Shown here piece by piece: positions 1 through 5,613 of a stretch of DNA of 6,764 bases; position 1 is the first letter of the stretch, and each line of letters begins with the position of its first letter. Below the pieces are notes generated by a model. The model searched no databases and had not been told where the DNA came from. It saw nothing but the letters and a program-made list of their open reading frames with translations. Source of the stretch: an uncultured Anaerolineaceae bacterium (GTDB lineage Bacteria > Chloroflexota > Anaerolineae > Anaerolineales > Anaerolineaceae); contig CALCQT010000034.1 of assembly GCA_937894825.1 (NCBI GenBank), positions 1 through 6,764 of the forward strand, in the 5' to 3' direction. Made by a program: the position numbers and the translations under genes.

Positions 1-604
1 CACTATGCCGTTAGCTGTGAAGATGGAACAGGATTTTGGCATTCCATTTGTTGCGCTGCATCATTTGTATGATGTTGAAGCAATCGATAACGCTTACGCG
101 GTGATTGCGGCACAGTTCGGCTTTTCCTGGGACGGTTCGTTTGATGAAGAACGGCAGGAAGCGCTTGCCTTGCAGGAACAAGTAAAGAAGAATTTTCAGG
201 GTTTCCGTTATGTCTTTTCTGTTCGCATTGATCTGCCGCTGCCGCTGGCGGTTTATCTTGGCGGACTGGGCATGGAGCCGTTGCTTTTGCACTTGGAGGA
301 TTATTATCCGGAGGATGGAAGCCATGCGAAGAAACTTGCCGCGCTGGGCTTCGATCCATTGATCTGTCGGATTGTGAATGCGGAAGCGGACGTGGCGATC
401 CTGGAAAAACTGGCTCCGGACCTCGTTTTTGGCTATGTGCCTGAACAGCGCTGGCGGAAACCCTGCGTGCCGGATATATTTGATTTCTATGGCCAGGTGG
501 GGTACAAAAGGACGAGCGCGATCTTAAGGAGAATGGTGGCTGCTATGGATTCGACGAAATCATCAGAGAATGGGAGGCGCGGTCATGGGTCTGCATCGAT
601 TTAA
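1..604 (+). CDS. Nitrogenase component-1-like subunit (NifD/NifK/NifE superfamily), 5'-truncated
   Basis: This is the C-terminal part (about 200 codons) of a nitrogenase component-1-type oxidoreductase. The frame is open from base 2 to a TAA at 602-604, so the ATG at 5 is probably an internal codon and the real start lies upstream. Family marks are a segment like 'yGiP...slraIA..f' (DFGIPF about residues 10-15 counted from the ATG at 5, then a helix to AAQFG), a Rossmann-like part YLGGLGMEPLLL (84-95) matching 'VGGLR...dLGMEv', and the end PDLVFGYVPEQRW (138-150) followed by DFYGQVGY (160-167), matching NifD 'PDLIgsGikEk...SWDYSGPYHG'. The NifD His442 cofactor ligand has no counterpart in that last segment; the Cys275 region is outside the window. 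The gene overlaps the next one by 20 bases, so the two are probably translated together as partner subunits. The substrate is unknown. Family assignment is strong; the exact subfamily is open. Confidence 0.8.
   Translation, partial: TMPLAVKMEQDFGIPFVALHHLYDVEAIDNAYAVIAAQFGFSWDGSFDEERQEALALQEQVKKNFQGFRYVFSVRIDLPLPLAVYLGGLGMEPLLLHLEDYYPEDGSHAKKLAALGFDPLICRIVNAEADVAILEKLAPDLVFGYVPEQRWRKPCVPDIFDFYGQVGYKRTSAILRRMVAAMDSTKSSENGRRGHGSASI
572..577 (+). promoter_or_regulatory. Shine-Dalgarno site of the second nitrogenase-like gene
   Basis: GGGAGG lies 7 bases before the ATG at 585, inside the end of the upstream coding region. It overlaps and follows the in-frame ATG at 570, which therefore cannot use it. 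This decides the start at 585 (protein MGLHRFKPLP...). Confidence 0.7.
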
Positions 605-1814
605 GCCGTTGCCGTCCGGAAGAATGGGAACCTTATGGACGCTTGCTATGATCCGTGAGGCCGCGCTGGTGGAATTTGGCTGCATGGGGCACATGCTTTA
701 TAGCGGCGTGTCCCTGAAGCGTGCCGGTGTCCATGATGCTTGTAAACTCTATTCGACCCATATCGAAGAAACTGATATTGCGCTGGGAGATACCAGCCGG
801 TTGGATCATACGATCGCCAACGTGGTCAGGCATGACCATCCGCGGGTAATTTTCCTTTTGCCCTCCTCAATTCCCGAGGTGATTGGGATCGATCTTCCGG
901 CACTTTGCGAGGAACTGCAAGCAAAATACCCCGAAACGCTCCTGCTGCCCTTTGGGCAGGGCGGTTTTGATGTTATCCAGCATCGCGCCATTCAGGAAGC
1001 GCTCCTGCTTCTGGCCAAAATGCTGCCGGTTGATGTCGAACGGACAGAGCAGCCGACATACAATCTGATCGGCTCCTGTGCCGATTTATTCCGCTTTCAA
1101 GCCGATGCCAATGAATTGATCCGTATTCTGGACGGCGCCTTTAACATGAAACCGGTCTGTGTCATGACATCCGATACAACGGTTAACGCGATTGAAAAGA
1201 TGGGCGCCGCGCACATCAATCTGGTTCTCAGACGAGAGGGGGAACCGGCTGCGAAACAGCTGCGGGACCGGTTTGGCACGCCTTATCTTTTGGCGCGTCC
1301 GTACGGGATTGCGGGCACGATCCGCTGGGTGAATGAAATCGCACAGATCAGCGGCCTATCCGCGGACGACGCTTTTCTGAACAGAGAACGGAAAAGCGCA
1401 CTGGGACAGCTTTTGCCTGTTTTACCCTCATTTCGCCATGTCACGCGCTCGCATCCGGATGAGGCGATCCTGTCACTCGGCGGGCATGCGGATGTTGTGC
1501 GTGGAATTTTGTCTTTTGGCTGCGAAGAGCTCTCTTTGATCCAAGGAAGCTGCTGGTGTGATTGTCCGGATATGTCCAGTGAGGAGATCCCTTATTTGGC
1601 CGAAGAAGGCTGGATGAAGGCCGTTCAGACGCATCAAAAGGGATTCCTTATGGCCAGCGGCGAGGCGTTGGATTGGGCTGGACGGAACCCGGAAATGCAG
1701 ATTTCCAATCCGGACACGAAATGGCGGCTGCATCCCTATGAACCGCCGTTGATGGGGTTTCGCGGGGCGGTGCAGCTGGCGAACCTGTGGATTAATGAGA
1801 TGGCGGAAGATTGA
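585..1814 (+). CDS. Nitrogenase component-1-like subunit with non-canonical cysteine pattern
   Basis: A complete 409-residue member of the nitrogenase component-1 superfamily, which includes NifDK/NifEN, dark-operative protochlorophyllide reductase, CfbD and methylthio-alkane reductase. Start 585 is chosen for its GGGAGG ribosome site. The clearest family match is STHIEETDIALGDTSRLD (57-74), like NifD 'TSDFQEKDIVFGGDKKL', followed by LPSSIPEVIGID (92-103), like 'SECPIGLIGDD'. The tail PPLMGFRGAVQLANLWIN (387-404) is the usual C-terminal 'G..Ga..l...i.N' helix. The N-terminal segment FGCMGHMLYSG (31-41) sits where NifD has HGPVGC. Cysteines are at 33, 53, 108, 165, 192, 313, 323, 325 and 327; the last three form CWCDC. 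Canonical P-cluster positions appear replaced, so any metal cluster must be bound differently. With its overlapping upstream partner it probably forms a two-subunit core that takes electrons from a NifH-like protein not seen here. Substrate and product are unknown; no nif-specific accessory gene is in the window. Confidence 0.82.
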   Translation: MGLHRFKPLPSGRMGTLWTLAMIREAALVEFGCMGHMLYSGVSLKRAGVHDACKLYSTHIEETDIALGDTSRLDHTIANVVRHDHPRVIFLLPSSIPEVIGIDLPALCEELQAKYPETLLLPFGQGGFDVIQHRAIQEALLLLAKMLPVDVERTEQPTYNLIGSCADLFRFQADANELIRILDGAFNMKPVCVMTSDTTVNAIEKMGAAHINLVLRREGEPAAKQLRDRFGTPYLLARPYGIAGTIRWVNEIAQISGLSADDAFLNRERKSALGQLLPVLPSFRHVTRSHPDEAILSLGGHADVVRGILSFGCEELSLIQGSCWCDCPDMSSEEIPYLAEEGWMKAVQTHQKGFLMASGEALDWAGRNPEMQISNPDTKWRLHPYEPPLMGFRGAVQLANLWINEMAED

Positions 1815-1823
1815 TAAATGTTT

Positions 1824-2867
1824 TCATAAACTGATGCGCGTCAGCGGCCAGGTCGGGAAAACGTCCATGTCCAGGTCGTCAAACAGCTTATTGTTGAACC
1901 GCTGCCAGGCGGCTGCGCCGACCATGGCGGCATTATCGGTGCAATAGGCCAACCGGGGAATGAACAGCGGAAAAATCTTCTGATTGGTGAAGGTGTCCCG
2001 CAGCAGCTGGTTGGCTGAGACGCCGCCGGCGATGATGATGCTTTTCGCGTCGGTGGCGCGGGCCGCCAGCATGGTCTTCTCAAACAGGACATCCACCACC
2101 GCAGCCTGAAAACTGGCCGCCAGGTCAGCGACCGGCAGCGAGCCGCTCTCTTTTTCAATCTCCCGCACGGTCCGCAGCACAGCCGTCTTCACGCCGCTGA
2201 ACGAAAAATCCCAACTTCCTTCCATTCGTGAGCGCGGAAAATAGAAGCGGGAAGAATTCCCCAGCAGCGCGGCTTTCTGAATGGAGGGACCACCCGGGTA
2301 GCTCAAACCGATCAGGCGGGCCACTTTGTCAAATGCTTCGCCGGCTGCGTCATCCAGCGTGCCTCCCAGCCGCTCATAATGCAGATGCGATCGGATCAGG
2401 ACGATCTCCGAATGGCCGCCGGAGACGAGCAGGGCGATGGCCGGAAACTCCGGTGGGGACGGTATTTCCTTCTCGTCTTCGGGATAGAGCCAGGCGGAAT
2501 AAATATGCGCTTCGAGGTGATTGACGCCGATGATCGGCAGATCAGACGCTAAGGCAAGACCTTTGGCCGCGTTCATGCCGACAACCAGGGAGCCGGCCAA
2601 CCCGGGACCGCGGGTGACGGCCAGCGCGTCGAAATCTTTGATCGACATGTGCGCTTTGCGCATCGCTTCTTCAATGACAGTGGAAATGGCCAGAACATGT
2701 TGTCGCGACGCGACCTCCGGGAAAACACCGCCGTATTGTTTGTGAATGTCGATCTGGCTGGCAACAACGTTGGAGATCAACTTCCTGCCATTTTCGACCA
2801 CAGCGGCGGCTGTTTCATCACAAGAGGTTTCAATTGCCAATATCCTGACCGGATAGTCTTCTGCCAT
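1824..2867 (-). CDS. tsaD: tRNA N6-adenosine threonylcarbamoyltransferase TsaD
   Basis: TsaD (Kae1/Qri7/YgjD family, ASKHA fold) transfers the threonylcarbamoyl group from threonylcarbamoyl-AMP to A37 of tRNAs reading ANN codons, forming t6A; in bacteria it works with TsaB and TsaE in the cytoplasm. All family motifs are present: ETSCDET (13-19), SRQH (54-57), the metal-binding HLEAH (His117 and His121), VSGGHSE (148-154), DDAAGEAFDKVAR (172-184), FSGVKTAV (223-230), GGVSANQLLR (281-290) and CTDNAAM (309-315) with metal ligand Asp311. At 347 residues it has normal family length. The ATG at 2867 has an AAGGA 10 bases upstream that overlaps the stop codon of the preceding M24 gene; the 13-base gap implies one operon. 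Its stop codon lies only 9 bases from that of the convergent nitrogenase-like gene. Identity is essentially certain. Confidence 0.97.
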   Translation of the reverse strand: MAEDYPVRILAIETSCDETAAAVVENGRKLISNVVASQIDIHKQYGGVFPEVASRQHVLAISTVIEEAMRKAHMSIKDFDALAVTRGPGLAGSLVVGMNAAKGLALASDLPIIGVNHLEAHIYSAWLYPEDEKEIPSPPEFPAIALLVSGGHSEIVLIRSHLHYERLGGTLDDAAGEAFDKVARLIGLSYPGGPSIQKAALLGNSSRFYFPRSRMEGSWDFSFSGVKTAVLRTVREIEKESGSLPVADLAASFQAAVVDVLFEKTMLAARATDAKSIIIAGGVSANQLLRDTFTNQKIFPLFIPRLAYCTDNAAMVGAAAWQRFNNKLFDDLDMDVFPTWPLTRISL

Positions 2868-2880
2868 AATTGCGTTTTCC

Positions 2881-4131
2881 TTATTTTTTCGTTTCCACTT
2901 CGATGACCAGGCGATAGGGGTAATTCACAAAATATTGCGGCTTACCGTCCTGATCGATGTAAATGGTGTCTTCAATTCGGATCCCATACGGTTCCTCGAT
3001 TTCCGGATAATAAACGCCCGGCTCAATGGTGACGACGGTACCCGGCAGCAGGCGGTCCGTATTATCCGCGCTGTCACGGGTGAACGGCCGCTCGTGAATG
3101 TTCAAGCCCAGCCCATGCCCGACGGAATGGACGAACCCGTCCATCGTCCCCGGCGTGTCCGCCACGGTCGGGTGTCCCATTTCCTGGAACAATTTGCAGG
3201 TCAGCTTTTGCAGATCTCGCGCTTCCTGCCCGTTCTGAATGGAATCGAAAACGGCGTGGTGGACCTCCAGCACCTGGTCGTAGGCTTTTTGGACCGCTTC
3301 CGTGGCGTATCCGATGCTCCAGGTGCGGGTAAAGTCAAAGAAATACCCGCCGCCCGCTTCACAGGGGAAGAAGTCGAAGACAATACTCTTGCCGGCCTCC
3401 AGCGCCTGCGCGTCATTGCCTGCGTTGTGAGGAACGGCAGCGTCCTTCCCAAGCGCGAAAATGGTCCCTTCCGGGTTTTCAACCCCGGCTTCGCAAAGCA
3501 GGACGTTGATGTATTTCTTGATCTGCCCAATCGTGATTGGCTGGCCGTCCTGGCTGAATAAAATGCCATTCTGCAAATAGCCGCCGCGGATCAGCGCTTC
3601 GACTTTGCCGACCACAGTGGTGACGATTTCACCCATTTGGCGGATTCTTTCCAACTCAGCGGAATCCTTGGTGTAGCGTGCCTCACGCAGAATGTCGATT
3701 CCTTCCGAACCGGCAATTTCAATAGCCGGCATCAATTGCTGAAATTCTCGCAAAACGGCATATTGCGTGCCGATCTCCTCTTTTCCGCAGAAGCCAACCC
3801 GTCCGGATTCCAGTCCGAGTGATTGGCACAGCGCCTGTAATTCAAGCGCGTCATACAGAATCGCATCCCCCTTGGCTGCAATACGAAACTCCGCGGAAGA
3901 GAAAGTATCGTAGCTGATGATCCGGGAGAGCCCTGTCTGAGCGGCGGTGTCTCGTTCCATCGGCCGGTAAAATAACACCGGATCCTGATCCTTGAGAATG
4001 AAAAGGTGCGCGCGGGTAAAGAAGGCACCCTTGAGAAAATAAGCCAACGGCGGGTTATTTGTTCCGGATCCGGAAATAATGATTGCATCCAGGTTTTTGT
4101 CACGTAACAACTGATTGATTTCTGTCTTCAT
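2881..4131 (-). CDS. M24-family metallopeptidase (Xaa-Pro aminopeptidase/prolidase type)
   Basis: A 416-residue 'pita-bread' metallopeptidase with a creatinase-like N-terminal domain (about 1-140) and an M24 catalytic domain (about 155-410). All five metal ligands are visible: Asp253 (in VFDFFP), Asp266 (DFTRTW), His339 (HSVGHGLG), Glu370 (TIEPGVY) and Glu387 (RIEDT), numbered from the ATG at 4131. The supporting histidines in VPHNAG and NIHERP are also there. The enzyme most likely removes the residue before proline or splits X-Pro dipeptides in the cytoplasm, using two Mn or Co ions; the exact substrate cannot be read from sequence, and creatinase-like relatives have other roles. There is no signal peptide. 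An upstream in-frame TTG at 4149 would give 422 residues, but the ATG has an AGAG 7 bases ahead and begins where the family domain begins (KTEINQLLRDKNLDAI). It is the middle gene of a leftward operon: 23 bases after the membrane-protein gene and 13 before tsaD. Confidence 0.92.
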   Translation of the reverse strand: MKTEINQLLRDKNLDAIIISGSGTNNPPLAYFLKGAFFTRAHLFILKDQDPVLFYRPMERDTAAQTGLSRIISYDTFSSAEFRIAAKGDAILYDALELQALCQSLGLESGRVGFCGKEEIGTQYAVLREFQQLMPAIEIAGSEGIDILREARYTKDSAELERIRQMGEIVTTVVGKVEALIRGGYLQNGILFSQDGQPITIGQIKKYINVLLCEAGVENPEGTIFALGKDAAVPHNAGNDAQALEAGKSIVFDFFPCEAGGGYFFDFTRTWSIGYATEAVQKAYDQVLEVHHAVFDSIQNGQEARDLQKLTCKLFQEMGHPTVADTPGTMDGFVHSVGHGLGLNIHERPFTRDSADNTDRLLPGTVVTIEPGVYYPEIEEPYGIRIEDTIYIDQDGKPQYFVNYPYRLVIEVETKK

Positions 4132-4154
4132 AATTATGCTCTGATCCAATTCGT

Positions 4155-4556
4155 TTATTGATTTTCTAAATCGTCAATTCCCGGGCGGTGACTGACATTA
4201 TCCCGGGTTCTGAGTACAATTTCCGCCAACAGGAAACCGCCGACACACAGAAAAATAATCGTCGAAGTCAGCATCCGGCCAATTTGAAACCACAGCAGGA
4301 TTTCGATCAACAGCGCTGTCGCCAACGATTCACGGACGACTGTCGTCGGGATGATTTGCTTTGCGGCGAGAAAATACTTGTTAATTGCGGCGTAAATCGG
4401 CAACGTGAGTCCGCAGACCAGGATTGCCAGCAGGAAGAAGAAAAGCCAGCGTTCGCTAAGGTTCGGCAACGAAAAAAAAACGATCCGATATAAACCGTAT
4501 CCGCTTGGGATGGCGAGGGTGAGACCCACCAGAAAATAAGTTCTCAGCTTGTTCAA
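4155..4556 (-). CDS. Small four-helix membrane protein of unknown function
   Basis: A 133-residue hydrophobic protein that I do not recognise as a named family. Four membrane segments are apparent: about residues 7-28, 36-58, 74-92 and 95-115, with short loops and a charged, hydrophilic tail (116-133, RTRDN...DDLENQ). A conserved-looking stretch RESLATALLIEILLWFQIGRML (75-96) resembles what I remember from uncharacterised Chloroflexota membrane proteins, but this cannot be verified here. The start is TTG at 4556, with GAGG only 4 bases before it, so the start is less certain than for its neighbours; no better in-frame ATG exists near the N-terminus. It is the first gene of the leftward operon with the M24 peptidase and tsaD, and it faces the coaX promoter across the divergent intergenic region. 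A run of nine T in the coding strand (+ strand 4472-4480) falls in codons 26-29. Confidence 0.7.
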   Translation of the reverse strand: MNKLRTYFLVGLTLAIPSGYGLYRIVFFSLPNLSERWLFFFLLAILVCGLTLPIYAAINKYFLAAKQIIPTTVVRESLATALLIEILLWFQIGRMLTSTIIFLCVGGFLLAEIVLRTRDNVSHRPGIDDLENQ

Positions 4557-4621
4557 AATTCCTCTGTGGCCGGCAAGCGTCAGTTATTCGAAATTCGCGG
4601 ATTTCTTTCGCGTAAAGAGCA

Positions 4622-4649
4622 ATTGAAAGAAGGCATTTTCATCATTCAA
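4622..4649 (-). promoter_or_regulatory. Weak candidate promoter for the leftward operon
   Basis: On the - strand, TTGAAT (4649-4644) and TTCAAT (4627-4622) are separated by 16 bases. Each matches four of six consensus bases. The distance to the TTG start at 4556 is reasonable for a 5' UTR of about 60 bases. The -35 overlaps the left arm of the inverted repeat. This is a weak match and could be chance. Confidence 0.3.
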
Positions 4650-4669
4650 ATTGCGTGCCGACGCAATTT
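4648..4669. promoter_or_regulatory. Perfect inverted repeat, probable operator
   Basis: AAATTGCGT (4648-4656) and ACGCAATTT (4661-4669) are perfect reverse complements around a 4-base centre, GCCG. The right arm overlaps the -35 box of the coaX promoter and the left arm touches the candidate leftward -35. No T-tract follows on either strand, so it is not an intrinsic terminator. Position and symmetry fit a dimeric repressor site. I cannot name the regulator; it does not match the BirA operator pattern I know. Confidence 0.55.
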
Positions 4670-4695
4670 ACTCCGGCAAGTCACTCGGCTATAAT
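4667..4695 (+). promoter_or_regulatory. Sigma-70-type promoter for coaX-coaBC
   Basis: TTTACT (4667-4672, four of six matches to TTGACA) and a perfect TATAAT (4690-4695) are separated by exactly 17 bases. Transcription would begin near 4702, giving a leader of about 147 bases before coaX. A second TATAAT follows immediately (4696-4701), so a start a few bases downstream is also possible. Confidence 0.6.
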
Positions 4696-4799
4696 TATAA
4701 TCGGAAAGGCTGAGAATTCGTCCGCGAGCGTTCGTGAGTGGTGAAACAGCTGCTCCAAAAGACGAAGTGACCGAAAAAGGCCAGGGACCATTTTGGGAA

Positions 4800-4823
4800 C
4801 TGTGCGGTGATTTTCCGGCGCAG
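4800..4823 (+). other. Hairpin in the coaX leader
   Basis: CTGTGCGG (4800-4807) pairs with CCGGCGCAG (4815-4823) through eight pairs (one G-U) with a single bulged G, around a 7-base loop TGATTTT. It ends 15 bases before the coaX ribosome site. No U-run follows, so it is not a terminator; it could stabilise the mRNA or belong to a structured leader. Confidence 0.4.
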
Positions 4824-4838
4824 AACATTGAACCGAAC

Positions 4839-4844
4839 GGAGGG
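4839..4844 (+). promoter_or_regulatory. Shine-Dalgarno site of coaX
   Basis: GGAGGG ends 4 bases before the ATG at 4849 (GGAGG with 5 bases spacing). It is the strongest ribosome site in the window and fixes the coaX start. Confidence 0.75.
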
Positions 4845-4848
4845 ATAA

Positions 4849-5613
4849 ATGCTTTTTACGATCGACATCGGCAACACAAATTTGACGCTGGGAATGTTTA
4901 AAGGCAGCGATCTGGTGATGCGCTGGCGGATGGCGACCAACCGGGACCTGATGCCCGATGAATATGGCATGCAATTTTGGTTTTTATTCGAACATAACGG
5001 GATCAACCCAAGCGAAATTGACGGAATTTGCATTTCGTCGGTGGTGCCGCAGATTACCGCCCGTGTCCAGGATGCCTGTGATTACTATATTAAGCAGCCC
5101 ATTTTGTCCGTTTCAAGCGAGATGAGCTTGGGCATGAAACTGAATATCGATCGTCCATCCGAGCTGGGTAATGACCGCATCGTGGATATGATCGCGACGA
5201 AATACCTCTATGGTTTTCCGGCTTGTTTGATCGATTTTGGTACCGCGACCACCTTCAACCTGATCGACCCGTCCGGCGATTATATCGGCGGAGCGATTTC
5301 CGCCGGCGTACAGACCAGCGCCGAAGCGTTATTCACAAAAACAGCCCAACTGCCGAATGTCAATATACAGAAGCCGCCCCATATTATCGGGCGGAATACC
5401 GTCCATTCCATGCAATCCGGGTTGATTTACGGGTATGTTTCGATGGTGGAAGGGATGGTCAAGCGCTTTAAGAAAGAAGTCGGTCCGGAGCTGAAGATTA
5501 TTGCGACCGGCGGGCTGTCGAAAATTATCGCTGCTGAGACGGATTGTATTGATGAGGTAAATATCTGGCTGACAATGACGGGCTTACGCCTGTTTTGGGA
5601 GATGAACCAATGA
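4849..5613 (+). CDS. coaX: Type III pantothenate kinase CoaX
   Basis: CoaX phosphorylates pantothenate to 4'-phosphopantothenate, the first step of CoA synthesis, in the cytoplasm. Unlike CoaA it belongs to the ASKHA fold, is not inhibited by CoA and needs a monovalent cation. The 254-residue protein has the usual length. Visible motifs are the N-terminal phosphate-binding DIGNTN (6-11), SSVVPQ (63-68), GNDRIVD (107-113) with the catalytic Asp109, DFGTATTFN (129-137), GGAISAG (147-153), the ATP-site TGG (220-222) and a C-terminal LTMTGLRLFWEMN that corresponds to the family's 'LtL.GL...y..N'. Most homologues have GADR where this one has GNDR. It has a strong ribosome site and its stop overlaps the coaBC start (ATGA), so the kinase and the next two activities of the pathway are made together. 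Identity is very secure. Confidence 0.96.
   Translation: MLFTIDIGNTNLTLGMFKGSDLVMRWRMATNRDLMPDEYGMQFWFLFEHNGINPSEIDGICISSVVPQITARVQDACDYYIKQPILSVSSEMSLGMKLNIDRPSELGNDRIVDMIATKYLYGFPACLIDFGTATTFNLIDPSGDYIGGAISAGVQTSAEALFTKTAQLPNVNIQKPPHIIGRNTVHSMQSGLIYGYVSMVEGMVKRFKKEVGPELKIIATGGLSKIIAAETDCIDEVNIWLTMTGLRLFWEMNQ

Larger units (their letters stand above)
4557..4848. other. Divergent intergenic control region
   Basis: This 292-base gap without a credible gene separates the leftward membrane protein-M24-tsaD operon from the rightward coaX-coaBC operon. It contains an inverted repeat (4648-4669), a sigma-70-like promoter for coaX (4667-4695), a weaker leftward promoter candidate (4622-4649), an AT-rich double -10 sequence and a long coaX leader with a hairpin (4800-4823). 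An 8-base direct repeat CCGGCAAG occurs at 4570-4577 and 4673-4680. Short open frames crossing it lack ribosome sites and family features. Confidence 0.75.

Noticed and set aside
570..584. ATG at 570 as start of the second nitrogenase-like gene
   Set aside because: The GGGAGG ribosome site begins inside this codon's own region and is correctly spaced only for the ATG at 585.
1831..1844. Near-palindrome CTGATGCGCGTCAG close to the convergent stop codons, as a terminator
   Set aside because: The stem is short once a loop is allowed, it lies inside tsaD coding sequence, and neither strand has a proper T-tract after it.
2935..3561. A 208-codon open frame on the + strand opposite the M24 peptidase gene
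   Set aside because: It is fully antisense to a gene with all catalytic motifs, has no ribosome site or recognisable domain, and is explained by the codon bias of the true gene.
4648..4669. Inverted repeat as an intrinsic terminator
   Set aside because: No run of T follows on either strand, and it sits in the promoter zone between divergent genes.
4724..4823. T-box-like look of the coaX leader (GAGCG...GGTGAAAC...GAAGTGACC)
   Set aside because: The conserved T-box sequence ending in TGGNACC and a following terminator are missing; TTGGGAACTG is a poor match, and coaX is not a usual T-box target.
4681..5033. Open frames on the - strand through the control region and the start of coaX
   Set aside because: They overlap the coaX coding start and its promoter, carry no ribosome site and have no family features.
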